From Salinilacustrithrix sp003476595 (GTDB taxonomy: Bacteria > Actinomycetota > Acidimicrobiia > Acidimicrobiales > Salinilacustritrichaceae), in NCBI GenBank assembly GCA_963972525.1, contig CAXAUZ010000002.1, positions 248,001-312,000 of the forward strand: a DNA stretch of 64,000 nt, given 5' to 3'. The first letter of the stretch is position 1. Every line of letters begins with the position of its first letter. The notes under the pieces were generated by a model, which saw only the letters and a program-made list of their open reading frames with translations, did not search any database and was not told where the DNA came from. Below are positions 8,029 through 16,166 of the stretch, piece by piece. Made by a program: the position numbers and the translations under genes.

Positions 8029-9306
8029 GTGGCTGTCGCCGTCCTCATCACCGCCAACGCCGCGTTCGTGGCGAACGAGTTCGCGCTCGTGGCCGTGGAC
8101 CGTGGCCGGGTCAGCCGGCACGCCAAGGAGGGTCGCAGCGCGGCGCGGGTCACCGAGAAGCTGCTCCGCCGGCTCTCGTACCACCTCTCCGGCGCCCAGC
8201 TCGGCATCACCATCACCTCCCTCGTGCTCGGCTTCATCGCCGAGCCGACGGTCGCGGCCGTCATCGAGCCGGCCGTCGCCGCGGTCGTCGGCGAGAGCAG
8301 CGGGCGTGGCGTGTCCATCGCCGTGGCCCTGGCCCTGGCCACCACGGTGCAGATGGTGCTCGGCGAGCTCGTCCCGAAGTCGCTCGCCATCGCCTACCCG
8401 ACCGGCACCGCCTACTTCCTCGCCCCGGTCATGCGGGTCTACGGCATCGTCGTCAAGCCCGTGGTCGCCCTCTTCAACGGGTGCGCCAACTGGGTCGTCC
8501 ACCGCCTCGGCATCGAGCCGCAGGAGGAGCTCCGCTCGGTGCGGGGCCTGGATGAGCTGGACCTGCTGTTCCGATCCTCGGGGGAGGAGGGCACGATCGA
8601 CGAGGACTCGGTGAACCTGCTCACCCGGGCGGTGCGCTTCTCGGAGAAGTCCGCCGTGGATGCGCTCGTGCCGCGCCTGGAGACGGTCGGGGTCGCCGTG
8701 GACGAGACCGTCGCCGACCTCACCGCCCGCGCCGTCACCACCGGCTTCAGCCGCTTCCCGGTCTACGACGGCGACCTCGACGACATCGTCGGGGTCAGCC
8801 ACGTCAAGGACGCCTTCGCCGTCCCCTACGAGCAGCGGGGCACCACGTCGGTCCGCGCCGTCATGGCCGACCCCCTCGTCGTGCCCGAGACGATGCAGCT
8901 GTCGATGCTGCTCGTGCTCCTGCGCGAGCAGGCCACCCACCTCGCCGTGGTGGTCGACGAGCACGGCGGCACCGCCGGGGTCATCACGCTCGAGGACGTG
9001 CTCGAGGAGATCGTCGGCGAGATCGACGACGAGCACGACCGGGCGGCGCCGCCGCTCACCAGGGTCCAGCGCCCGGGGGAGTGGGTGCTCGGCGGCGGGC
9101 TGCACCGCGACGAGGTGTTCGACGCCTGCGGCCTCGAGCTGCCCGACGGCCCCTTCGAGACCCTCGCCGGGTTCGTGCTCGACACCCTCGGCCGGGTCCC
9201 GGAGGAGGGCGACGCCTTCGACCACGGCGACTGGAAGGTCGTCGTCCGCGAGATGGACCGGATGCGCATCGCCGCGGTCCTCCTCGTCGAGGGGAGCGGA
9301 CGGTGA
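8029..9306 (+). CDS. CNNM/CorC (HlyC/TlyC) family transporter-like protein, full length
   Basis: About 425 residues: N-terminal DUF21/CNNM transmembrane domain (NEFALVAVDRGRVSR, GAQLGITITSLVLGFIAEP, MVLGELVPKSLAI), two CBS domains (FSRFPVYDGDLDDIVGVSHVKD and HLAVVVDEHGGTAGVITLEDVLEEIVGEI) and a C-terminal CorC_HlyC domain (WVLGGGLHRDEVFDACG). The family is linked to magnesium export or membrane ion homeostasis. The first canonical in-frame start is GTG 8029, but it trims the first membrane helix. An ATC codon at 8008 lies exactly 13 nt after a TACCCT hexamer, the same spacing as other leaderless starts here, and would add seven residues. It overlaps the next gene by 4 nt. Confidence 0.88.
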   Translation: MAVAVLITANAAFVANEFALVAVDRGRVSRHAKEGRSAARVTEKLLRRLSYHLSGAQLGITITSLVLGFIAEPTVAAVIEPAVAAVVGESSGRGVSIAVALALATTVQMVLGELVPKSLAIAYPTGTAYFLAPVMRVYGIVVKPVVALFNGCANWVVHRLGIEPQEELRSVRGLDELDLLFRSSGEEGTIDEDSVNLLTRAVRFSEKSAVDALVPRLETVGVAVDETVADLTARAVTTGFSRFPVYDGDLDDIVGVSHVKDAFAVPYEQRGTTSVRAVMADPLVVPETMQLSMLLVLLREQATHLAVVVDEHGGTAGVITLEDVLEEIVGEIDDEHDRAAPPLTRVQRPGEWVLGGGLHRDEVFDACGLELPDGPFETLAGFVLDTLGRVPEEGDAFDHGDWKVVVREMDRMRIAAVLLVEGSGR

Positions 9307-10358
9307 ACGTCACCGCCCTCATCGCCAGCGTGCTGCTGCTGGCGGCCAACGCGTTCTTCGTCGCCGTCGAGTTCGCTCTCGTGGCCAGCCGGCGCACGCG
9401 GCTCTCGGCCCTCGCCGACGAGGGCAGCAAGGCCGCGGCCCGGGCGATGGACTCCATCAAGGACCTCTCCCGCCAGCTCGCCGGCGCCCAGCTCGGCATC
9501 ACCATCTGCTCGCTGCTGCTGGGCTACGTCGCCGAGCCCGCCATCGCCCACGCCCTCGAGGACCTGCTGCAGGACCGGGTCGACGTCTCCGAGGGCGTGG
9601 CCACCACCGTGGGCTTCGGCCTCGCGCTGTCGATCGTGGTGTTCCTCCACATGGTCCTCGGCGAGATGGTGCCCAAGAACATCGCCATCGCCGAGCCTGA
9701 GCGCACCGTGCTCGTGCTCGACTGGGCCAACCGCTTGTACATGCGGATCTTCGGTCCGGTGATCGTCGTGCTCAACGCGCTGGCCAACGGCATCATCCGC
9801 CTCCTCGGGGCCGAGCCCGCCGATGAGATCTCCGACAGCCACACCTCCGACGAGCTCGCCGACATGGTGTCGGCGTCCCGCAAGGAGGGACTGATCCACG
9901 ACGTGCAGGACCAGATCCTGCGCGGTGCCCTCGCCATCGGCGAGGCCCCGATCGGGCCCATGGTCGTGCCGCGCGACCGCATCGGGTTCGTGCCCCGCCG
10001 GGCCACGGCGGTCGAGGCCGAGCAGGAGGTCGTGCGCAGCGGCCACACCCGCCTCCTGGTCGTGGGCGAGGGCGGCCTCGACGACGTGCTGGGCTTCCTC
10101 CACGCCAAGGACCTCCTCACGATCCCCGAGGCGGGGCGCGACTCGCCGCTGCCCCTCGGCAAGATCCGCCGGCTGCCCATCGTCCGCGACGACACGGTCG
10201 TCGACGACGTGCTCCACGCCCTGCAGAAGGCCCGCGTCCACCTCGCCCTCGTGGCCGATGCCCAGGGTCGCACCGTCGGCCTGATCAGCCTCGAGGACGC
10301 GCTGGAGGAGCTGGTCGGCGAGATCGTGGACGAGAGCGACAAGCTCCCCTCGGGCTGA
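9303..10358 (+). CDS. CNNM/CorC family transporter-like protein, lacking the CorC_HlyC domain
   Basis: A 351-residue paralogue of the preceding gene, starting at GTG 9303 in a GTGA overlap with its stop. It has the DUF21 membrane domain (AANAFFVAVEFALVASRR, GAQLGITICSLLLGYVAEP, MVLGEMVPKNIAI) and a CBS pair (HTRLLVVGEGGLDDVLGFLHAKD; HLALVADAQGRTVGLISLEDALEELVGEI). It stops after the second CBS domain, so it has no C-terminal CorC_HlyC module. Tandem long and short CNNM pairs are common in actinobacteria; a hetero-oligomer is possible. Role in divalent cation handling is inferred from the family. Confidence 0.88.
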   Translation: MNVTALIASVLLLAANAFFVAVEFALVASRRTRLSALADEGSKAAARAMDSIKDLSRQLAGAQLGITICSLLLGYVAEPAIAHALEDLLQDRVDVSEGVATTVGFGLALSIVVFLHMVLGEMVPKNIAIAEPERTVLVLDWANRLYMRIFGPVIVVLNALANGIIRLLGAEPADEISDSHTSDELADMVSASRKEGLIHDVQDQILRGALAIGEAPIGPMVVPRDRIGFVPRRATAVEAEQEVVRSGHTRLLVVGEGGLDDVLGFLHAKDLLTIPEAGRDSPLPLGKIRRLPIVRDDTVVDDVLHALQKARVHLALVADAQGRTVGLISLEDALEELVGEIVDESDKLPSG

Positions 10359-10374
10359 GCCGTCCGTCACCGGA

Positions 10375-10403
10375 TTGCAACATCTGCAACCGGGTCGTAG
10401 CCT
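10375..10403 (+). promoter_or_regulatory. Promoter of the second M23 gene with palindromic -35 region
   Basis: TTGCAA (10375-10380) and TAGCCT (10398-10403) are 17 bp apart, a standard spacing. The -35 sits in TTGCA-ACATC-TGCAA (10375-10389), an inverted repeat that may also be an operator. Predicted leader is roughly 23 nt. Confidence 0.55.
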
Positions 10404-10433
10404 GGCCAGTCGGCCCTGCCAGCTGTCCCCACC

Positions 10434-11528
10434 ATGCTCCACCGCCTCCTCGCCCCCCTCGTGGTGACCCTCGCCGTCGCCGCATCCCTCGCCGTGCCCT
10501 CCGCCGCCGGCGCCCAGACCGCGGACATCGCGCGTGCCCGGGCCGCCGCCGAGGACGCGGTGCGCCGGGTCTCCGACGCCGAGTCGGCGCTCGGCGCGAT
10601 CGAGCGCGACATCGCCTCGCTCGAGGCCAAGGCCACCCAGGCCGAGCAGCGCCTCGCCTCGCTCTCGGGTTCGATGGAGGAGCTCGTGGTCGAGCGGTAC
10701 ACCTCCAGCGGCGACATGCCGCTGCTCACCACCGAGGACATCAACGAAGGCGTGAAGGCCGAGGCCTTCGCCCGCTACGTGAGCCAGGGCACCTTCGACA
10801 CCATCGACGACTTCACCGAGGCCAAGGCCGAGCTCGACGAGGCCAGCGCGGCCCTCGCCGCCAAGCGCCAGCAGCAGGAGGCCAGCATCGAGTCGCTGCG
10901 CCGGGCGCTGGCCGACGTCCAGGCCGAGCTGAAGCGCCTCGAGGAGCTCGAGGCCAAGCGCCGCGCCGAGGAGGAGGCCCGCCGCCGGGCCGCCGAGGCC
11001 GAAGCGCAGCGGCGCGCCGCGGCGGAGGCCCAGACCCAGCAGCGGGCGTCGTCTGCCCCGGCCCGGACCTCGTCCGGCGCCGCCACCCAGACCGCGTCCC
11101 GGCCGGCGGCGCCGGCACCCGCGCCGGCCACCTCGAGCGGCGGCGGCATGGTCTGCCCCGTGGCCGGCCCCCACTCCTTCATCGACTCCTGGGGCTACCC
11201 CCGCTCCGGCGGCCGCTCCCACAAGGGCGTCGACATGATGGCGCGCACCGGCGTCCCCGTCGTGGCCCCGGTGTCGGGCACGGTGAGCCACCGCGGCAAC
11301 TCCATCGGTGGCCTGTCGTTCCACCTGTCGGGCGACAACGGGCACTACTACTACGGCACCCACCTGTCCCGGTACGGCGCATCCGGCCGGGTGTCGGCCG
11401 GCACCGTCATCGGCTACGTCGGCGACACCGGCAACGCCCGGGGCATGCCCCACCTGCACTTCGAGATCCACCCCAACCACGGCGGGGCCGTCAACCCGTA
11501 CCCCGCCACCCGCGCCGCCTGCGGCTAG
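10434..11528 (+). CDS. Secreted M23 (LytM) peptidase with coiled coil
   Basis: A 364-residue exported protein: signal peptide to about residue 27 (PSAAGAQ), a long charged coiled coil (about 30-200, ending in Arg/Glu/Ala-rich repeats), an Ala/Pro/Ser linker, then LytM. Metal-site motifs SHKGVDMMA (about residue 262) and HLHFEIHP (about 339) are intact, and GHYYYGTHLSRYG lies between. The stretch HSFIDSWGYPR is shared with the M23 protein at 5334-6677, so the two are paralogues. The likely role is cleaving or regulating peptidoglycan cross-bridges outside the membrane. Confidence 0.87.
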   Translation: MLHRLLAPLVVTLAVAASLAVPSAAGAQTADIARARAAAEDAVRRVSDAESALGAIERDIASLEAKATQAEQRLASLSGSMEELVVERYTSSGDMPLLTTEDINEGVKAEAFARYVSQGTFDTIDDFTEAKAELDEASAALAAKRQQQEASIESLRRALADVQAELKRLEELEAKRRAEEEARRRAAEAEAQRRAAAEAQTQQRASSAPARTSSGAATQTASRPAAPAPAPATSSGGGMVCPVAGPHSFIDSWGYPRSGGRSHKGVDMMARTGVPVVAPVSGTVSHRGNSIGGLSFHLSGDNGHYYYGTHLSRYGASGRVSAGTVIGYVGDTGNARGMPHLHFEIHPNHGGAVNPYPATRAACG

Positions 11529-11547
11529 CCCGCCGATCCGGCTAACT

Positions 11548-11563
11548 GGCAACGGGTGTTGCC
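11548..11563. repeat. Inverted repeat between M23 and phosphotransferase genes
   Basis: GGCAAC-GGGT-GTTGCC, perfect 6-bp arms, lies 20 nt after the M23 stop and just upstream of the next start. It may end M23 transcription (no T tract follows) or bind a regulator; GCATCTGGCA downstream resembles the -35 palindrome at 10375. Confidence 0.4.
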
Positions 11564-11584
11564 GCATCTGGCAGGATCCCCGGC

Positions 11585-12925
11585 GTGACGCCCGACGAGC
11601 TCGCCGACCGCCTGCAGGAACTGCTCCGCACGGAGCTGGACGACCCCGGCCTCGAGGTCGGCGGCCTGCGCCGGCTCACCGGGGGCGCGTCCCGCGAGAC
11701 GTGGGCCTTCGAGGCCGCCGGCGACCGGTTCATCCTGCAGCGGGAGCGGTCCGGGTCGCCCCGCACCGGGGCGATGGCGACCGAGGCGTCGATGCTCCGG
11801 GCTGCGGCCGACGCCGGCGTGCCCGTCCCGCCCCTCGTCAGCGCGTCCGGCGAACCCGGTGACCTCGGCGCCGGGTATCTCGTGTCCCGCTTCGTCGAGG
11901 GCGAGACGATCGCCCGCAAGATCCTGCGCGACGACGAGTTCGCGTCCGCGCGCGATCGCCTGGCCGCCGACTGCGGCCGCGCCCTGGCCGCGATCCACCG
12001 GGTCCCGGCCGATGCGGTGCCCGGCCTGGAGCGCACCGACCAGGTCGCCCAGTACCGCACGGTGCTCGACGACTTCGGCGACCCGCACCCCACCTTCGAG
12101 CACGCCTTCCGGTGGCTGGAGGCCAACCGGCCCCCGTCGAGCGGCGACGCGATCGTCCACGGCGACTTCCGCCTCGGCAACCTCATGGTCGGACCCGACG
12201 GGCTGGAGGCGGTCATCGACTGGGAGCTCGCCCACATCGGCGATCCGATGGAGGACCTCGGCTGGCTGTGCACCCGGGCCTGGCGCTTCGGCAGCGATGC
12301 GCCGGTGGCGGGCGTGGGCCCCTACGACCAGCTGTTCGACGCGTACGCCGAGGCGTCCGGGCGGCCCGTCGACCGCGACGTCGTCCTGTGGTGGGAGGTG
12401 CTCGGCACCCTCAAGTGGGGGATCATGTGCATCATGCAGGCCCGGGCCCACCTGGAGGGCCTGTCCCGATCGATGGAGCTCGCCGCCATCGGCCGGCGGG
12501 TGTGCGAGAACGAGCACGACCTGCTGCTGCTGCTCGAGCCCGACGCGCTCGCCGCCGCGATCGCCCGCCCGGCGCCGACGGGTGGGGGAGCCCCCGGCCT
12601 GCACGGGCGCCCGACCGCGGCCGAGCTGCTCGAAGCGGTGCGCGAGTGGGTGGCCGGTGACGTGCGCGAGCAGGCCTCGGGGCGGGTCGGGTTCCACAGC
12701 CGGGTCGCCGAGAACGTGCTGGCCACCCTCGAGCGCGAGGCCACGATGGGTCCGGCGATGGAGGCCGACCACGCCGCGCGCCTGCAATCGCTCGGCGTGG
12801 CCGACGACCTCGCCTTCGCCGCCGGCGTCCGCGACGGCAGCCTCAACGGCGACGAGGTGGTGCGGGCGATGGCGGAGTCGGTCGTCGACAAGCTCCGGGT
12901 CGCCAACCCCCGCTGGTTCGCGTGA
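11585..12925 (+). CDS. Phosphotransferase-family protein (APH/ACAD10-like kinase)
   Basis: A 446-residue protein with a kinase domain of the APH/choline-kinase fold in the first 300 residues: LTGGASRETWAFE (nucleotide loop), catalytic loop HGDFRLGNLMV near residue 193 and metal-binding DWELAHIGDPMEDLGW near 212. The C-terminal 130 residues are helical and similar to the tail of the ACAD10/11-associated kinases. Such proteins are thought to phosphorylate small hydroxylated compounds or hydroxyacyl-CoAs; a drug-resistance role is not indicated. GTG 11585 starts just before homology. Acyl-CoA dehydrogenases in the same region fit a lipid-metabolism role, but that is inference. Confidence 0.82.
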   Translation: MTPDELADRLQELLRTELDDPGLEVGGLRRLTGGASRETWAFEAAGDRFILQRERSGSPRTGAMATEASMLRAAADAGVPVPPLVSASGEPGDLGAGYLVSRFVEGETIARKILRDDEFASARDRLAADCGRALAAIHRVPADAVPGLERTDQVAQYRTVLDDFGDPHPTFEHAFRWLEANRPPSSGDAIVHGDFRLGNLMVGPDGLEAVIDWELAHIGDPMEDLGWLCTRAWRFGSDAPVAGVGPYDQLFDAYAEASGRPVDRDVVLWWEVLGTLKWGIMCIMQARAHLEGLSRSMELAAIGRRVCENEHDLLLLLEPDALAAAIARPAPTGGGAPGLHGRPTAAELLEAVREWVAGDVREQASGRVGFHSRVAENVLATLEREATMGPAMEADHAARLQSLGVADDLAFAAGVRDGSLNGDEVVRAMAESVVDKLRVANPRWFA

Positions 12926-12928
12926 GCT

Positions 12929-13696
12929 CTACGCCCCGATGGCGTGGTAGCCGCCGTCGACGTGGACGATCTCGCCGGTGGTCTGGGGGAACCAGTCCGA
13001 CAGCATCGCCACGGTGGTGCGGGCCACGCCGGCGGAGTCGTTGACGTCCCAGCCGAGCGGGGCGCGGTCGTCCCACACGTCCTCGAACGCCGAGAAGCCG
13101 GGGATCGACTTGGCGGCCATGGTCCGGATCGGGCCGGCCGCGATCAGGTTCACCCGGACGTTCTTCGGGCCGAGGTCGCGGGCCAGGTAGCGCGAGGTGG
13201 ACTCCAGCGCGGCCTTGGCGACGCCCATCCAGTCGTAGGCCGGCCAGGCCTGGGTGGCGTCGAAGTCGAGCCCCACGATGGAGCCGCCCTCGGGCATGAG
13301 GGGCACGACGACGTCGGCGATGGTCTTGAGCGAGTACGCCGAGATCTGCATCGCGACGGCCACGTCCTCCCACGGCGCCTCGGTGAACCCGCCGCCCAGG
13401 CAGGACTCGGGGGCGAACCCGATGGCGTGGAGCGCACCGTCGACCCGGTCCCACTTGGCGCCGAGGGCGTCGCGGACGGCCTCGACGTGGTCCGGCACCG
13501 TGACGTCGAGCTCGAGGACGTCGGGCTCGGTGGGGAGCTTGCGTGCGGTGCGCTGGGTGAGGCGGAGCGCCCGGCCCGCGCCGGTGAGCACGATCTCGGC
13601 CCCTTCCTCCTGGGCCAGCTTGGCCACGCCGAACGCGAGGGACGCGTCCGTGAGGACACCGGTGATGAGCAGTCGCTTGCCGTCGAGGATTCCCAT
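12929..13696 (-). CDS. inhA: Enoyl-[acyl-carrier-protein] reductase, InhA-like
   Basis: A 255-residue NADH-dependent SDR that reduces enoyl-ACP in the last step of fatty acid elongation (FASII). Active-site Tyr154 and Lys161 in YDWMGVAK match the FabI/InhA Y-x6-K arrangement; VGLDFDATQA and AAGPIRTMA are InhA-like. At the position of InhA Ser94 (SIGF) this protein has Ala91 (AIGF). The ATG at 13696 has AGGAGG 4-9 nt upstream and TAACGT as -10, giving a short leader, in contrast to the leaderless neighbours. No fabG lies next to it here. fabI is an equally valid symbol. Confidence 0.93.
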   Translation of the reverse strand: MGILDGKRLLITGVLTDASLAFGVAKLAQEEGAEIVLTGAGRALRLTQRTARKLPTEPDVLELDVTVPDHVEAVRDALGAKWDRVDGALHAIGFAPESCLGGGFTEAPWEDVAVAMQISAYSLKTIADVVVPLMPEGGSIVGLDFDATQAWPAYDWMGVAKAALESTSRYLARDLGPKNVRVNLIAAGPIRTMAAKSIPGFSAFEDVWDDRAPLGWDVNDSAGVARTTVAMLSDWFPQTTGEIVHVDGGYHAIGA

Positions 13697-13724
13697 TGGC
13701 CTCCTGACCTCGGGGGGCGCGGCG

Positions 13725-13730
13725 ACGTTA
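13725..13730 (-). promoter_or_regulatory. -10 element of the enoyl reductase gene
   Basis: TAACGT on the minus strand gives a predicted leader of about 22 nt that includes the AGGAGG ribosome binding site. Confidence 0.5.
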
Positions 13731-13741
13731 CCGATCGCGTC

Positions 13742-14179
13742 TCAGGCGGGCGGGCCGCAGGTGGCGGAGGTGCCGTCGCCGGTGCACGGCAGCCGGGTGC
13801 GGCCCACGCCGGCGCGCAGGGCGCGATCGCCGACCGGCTCGGGCAGGGTGATCTCGGCGACCAGGTCCACCGTCACGTCCGAGCACGGCCCCTCGACGTC
13901 GACCACGACCAGCTCGACCAGGACCTCGGTGTCGGACAGGTCCACCTGGGCCCGGTCGATGCGTGCGCAGCCCGGCTGCCCGAGGGCCGTGGCCGAGATG
14001 GTGTCCTCGTCGACGGCCTGCAGCCGATCCGGCCGCACCAGGCGGCCGTCGTCCTCGGCCCGGAGGAACACGAACGCGAGCGTCGCGACGACGATGACGC
14101 CGACGAGGGCCACGACGAAGGGCACGGGCGAGAGCTGCTGGGGCGGTCGGGCCGCGCCGTCGTCGTGGGGGTCCTGCAC
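13742..14179 (-). CDS. Hypothetical single-pass membrane protein
   Basis: A 145-residue protein not recognised as any family. It has a short polar N-terminus, one membrane helix (about residues 19-38, PFVVALVGVIVVATLAFVFL) and an extracytoplasmic domain with three Cys. The start GTG at 14179 is chosen because TAACGT begins 14 nt upstream; longer in-frame starts would read through that promoter. It is divergent from the F420 reductase gene and 45 bases upstream of the enoyl reductase, which has its own promoter. Confidence 0.65.
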   Translation of the reverse strand: MQDPHDDGAARPPQQLSPVPFVVALVGVIVVATLAFVFLRAEDDGRLVRPDRLQAVDEDTISATALGQPGCARIDRAQVDLSDTEVLVELVVVDVEGPCSDVTVDLVAEITLPEPVGDRALRAGVGRTRLPCTGDGTSATCGPPA

Positions 14180-14187
14180 GATCCGCC

Positions 14188-14193
14188 ACGTTA
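14188..14193 (-). promoter_or_regulatory. -10 element of the single-pass membrane protein gene
   Basis: TAACGT on the minus strand, 14 nt before the GTG at 14179; this fixes the short start. Confidence 0.5.
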
Positions 14194-14227
14194 GGACCGG
14201 TTTGGGTTCGGCCGAGGACCCCACCGG

Positions 14228-14233
14228 TAGAGT
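14228..14233 (+). promoter_or_regulatory. -10 element of the F420 reductase-mshC operon
   Basis: TAGAGT begins 13 nt before the GTG at 14241. Confidence 0.6.
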
Positions 14234-14240
14234 CCGCCGC

Positions 14241-14978
14241 GTGAAGATCGGAATCCTCGGAGGAACAGGTCCCGCCGGCTCCGCACTCGCGGCACGCCTC
14301 GCCGATGTGGGCTACGACGTCATCATCGGGTCGCGATCGGCGGACCGGGCCAAGGAGAAGGTCGACGAGCTGCTCGCGAAGTGGCCCGATCGCACCCTGG
14401 CCATCGAGGCCGGCGACAACGCCGCGGCCGCCGGTGCCGACGTCGTGGTCATCGCCACCCCGTGGGACGGCGCGACCCAGACCGCGGCCTCGGTGCGCGA
14501 GCAGCTCGGGCACAAGGTCGTCATCTCCATGGCCAACGCGCTCACCCGCATCGGCAAGGAGTTCCAGCCGCTGGTCCCGCCCCGGGGCAGCGTGGCCGCC
14601 AGCATCCAGGCCGTGGTGCCCGACTGCAAGGTCGCCGGCGCGTTCCACCACGTGCCGGCCAAGGAGCTCGGCGACCTCGACCACCCCATCGAGACCGACG
14701 TGCTGATCTGCTCGGACCACGAGGAGGCCACGGCCCTGACCACCGAGCTGATCCAGGCCATCCCGAACATGCGGCCCCTCGACGCCGGCGAGCTGTCGCA
14801 GTCCACGCCGATCGAGTCGTTCACGGCCGTGCTGCTCCAGCTGAACGTCCGCTACAAGACGCGGGTCGCGGTGAAGTTCAACGGGCTGCCCGACAGCCTC
14901 ACCGGGCTTCCCAAGAAGCCGCCCCGCGCCGCGGTGGCTGCCGGCCGCGACGCCGACGAGGACGCCAACGCGACGTGA
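14241..14978 (+). CDS. npdG: F420-dependent NADP reductase (NADPH-dependent F420 reductase)
   Basis: A 245-residue protein that transfers hydride between coenzyme F420 and NADP in the cytoplasm. The N-terminal nucleotide-binding turn is GILGGTGPAGSALAARLA and the basic IIGSRS that follows fits NADP phosphate binding. Later DVVVIATPW, VVPDCKVAGAFHHVPAKEL and the C-terminal STPIESFTAVLLQLN are typical of Fno/NpdG. It implies an F420-using organism. The C-terminal 25 residues are a charged tail. GTG 14241 starts directly at the Rossmann motif. It overlaps mshC by 4 nt, so the two are probably co-transcribed. Confidence 0.87.
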   Translation: MKIGILGGTGPAGSALAARLADVGYDVIIGSRSADRAKEKVDELLAKWPDRTLAIEAGDNAAAAGADVVVIATPWDGATQTAASVREQLGHKVVISMANALTRIGKEFQPLVPPRGSVAASIQAVVPDCKVAGAFHHVPAKELGDLDHPIETDVLICSDHEEATALTTELIQAIPNMRPLDAGELSQSTPIESFTAVLLQLNVRYKTRVAVKFNGLPDSLTGLPKKPPRAAVAAGRDADEDANAT

Positions 14979-16120
14979 GCCAGCTGCGGCTCTACGACAC
15001 GGCGCGGCGCGAGATCGTCCCGTTCGAGCCGGGCGAGGTCGTCACCATGTACACGTGCGGCATCACGCCGTACGACGCCACGCACCTCGGCCACGCCGCC
15101 GCCTACGTCGGCTACGACGTCCTCCAGCGCCGCCTGCGCGACCGGGGCCACGAGACGCGCTGCGTGCGCAACGTGACCGACGTCGACGACTCGATCCTCG
15201 GCCGGGCCCGCGAGATCGGCGTGCACTACCTCGACCTCGCCGCGGCCGAGACGGCCAAGTTCGACGACGACATGATCGCCCTCGGGATGCTCCCCTCGTG
15301 GAGCGAGCCCCGCGCCACCTCGGCCATCGCCGACATCCGCGGCTTCATCGGGATGGTGCTCGACCGGGGCCACGCCTACCAGGCCGGCGGGGCCGTCTAC
15401 TTCGACATCTCCACCTACGAGCGGTTCGGGCAGGTGTCGGGCTACGACCGGGCGACGATGCTCGAGTACGCGGCGGAGCGCGGCGGCAACATCGACGACC
15501 CGAACAAGCGGGACCCGCTGGACTTCGTGCTGTGGCAGCCGTCCCTGCCCGACGAGCCGTCGTGGGACTCGCTGTGGGGTCCGGGCCGGCCCGGCTGGCA
15601 CATCGAGTGCTCGGCGCTTGCGCTGCGCGAGCTCGGCACGACCATCGACCTCCACGGTGGGGGCGCGGACCTGATCTTCCCGCACCACGAGTGCGAGGCG
15701 GCCCAGTCGGAGTCGGCCACCGGCGAGCCCTTCGTGCGCCACTGGATGCACCAGGCGATGGTCCGCATGGACGGCGAGAAGATGTCCAAGTCGCTCGGCA
15801 ACCTCGTCTTCGTGTCGGTGCTGCGCGAGGACTGGGAGCCCATGGCCATCCGCCTCGCCGTCGTGAAGCACCACTACCGCGACGGGTGGGAGTGGCACGA
15901 CGACCTCATGCCCGAGGCCGCCGACCGGCTCGCCCGCTGGCGCGCCGGCGCCGGCGCCGGAGGTGACGGCACCGCGGTGCTCGAGACCGTGCGGGCCCAC
16001 CTCGACGAGGACCTCGACACCCCGGGTGCCATCGAGGCGATCGACGTCGCGTCGGCTGCCGGCGCCGATGTCACGACCGCCGCGCTGCTGCTCGGCGTCC
16101 GGCTCGCGCCGGCCGACTGA
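14975..16120 (+). CDS. mshC: L-cysteine:1D-myo-inositol 2-amino-2-deoxy-glucopyranoside ligase (mycothiol synthesis)
   Basis: A 381-residue relative of cysteinyl-tRNA synthetase that joins ATP-activated cysteine to GlcN-Ins in mycothiol synthesis. YTCGITPYDATHLGHA (Cys28 zinc ligand; HLGH motif 37-40) carries the ITPYDATHLGHA form that marks MshC rather than the GPTVYDxxHIGN form of CysS. Zinc ligands continue in HIECSAL and HHECEAAQ, and KMSKSLGNLVFVSVL holds the KMSKS loop. It lacks the long CysS anticodon-binding tail. GTG 14975 overlaps the F420 reductase stop. A divergent cysS is the alternative, thought less likely. Confidence 0.85.
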   Translation: MSQLRLYDTARREIVPFEPGEVVTMYTCGITPYDATHLGHAAAYVGYDVLQRRLRDRGHETRCVRNVTDVDDSILGRAREIGVHYLDLAAAETAKFDDDMIALGMLPSWSEPRATSAIADIRGFIGMVLDRGHAYQAGGAVYFDISTYERFGQVSGYDRATMLEYAAERGGNIDDPNKRDPLDFVLWQPSLPDEPSWDSLWGPGRPGWHIECSALALRELGTTIDLHGGGADLIFPHHECEAAQSESATGEPFVRHWMHQAMVRMDGEKMSKSLGNLVFVSVLREDWEPMAIRLAVVKHHYRDGWEWHDDLMPEAADRLARWRAGAGAGGDGTAVLETVRAHLDEDLDTPGAIEAIDVASAAGADVTTAALLLGVRLAPAD

Positions 16121-16153
16121 GCGATCTGCCGACGCAGGTCGGGTTCCCGCTGG

Positions 16154-16159
16154 TACCTT
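16154..16159 (+). promoter_or_regulatory. -10 element of the PlsC acyltransferase gene
   Basis: TACCTT begins 13 nt before the ATG at 16167. Confidence 0.55.
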
Positions 16160-16166
16160 CCGACCC

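Noticed and set aside
11585..12925. Aminoglycoside resistance kinase
   Set aside because: The fold is shared, but the ACAD10-like C-terminal part and lipid-metabolism setting do not support drug modification.
14975..16120. Calling this gene cysS
   Set aside because: GITPYDATHLGHA and the short C-terminus fit MshC, whereas CysS has a GPTVYD-type motif and a longer anticodon domain.
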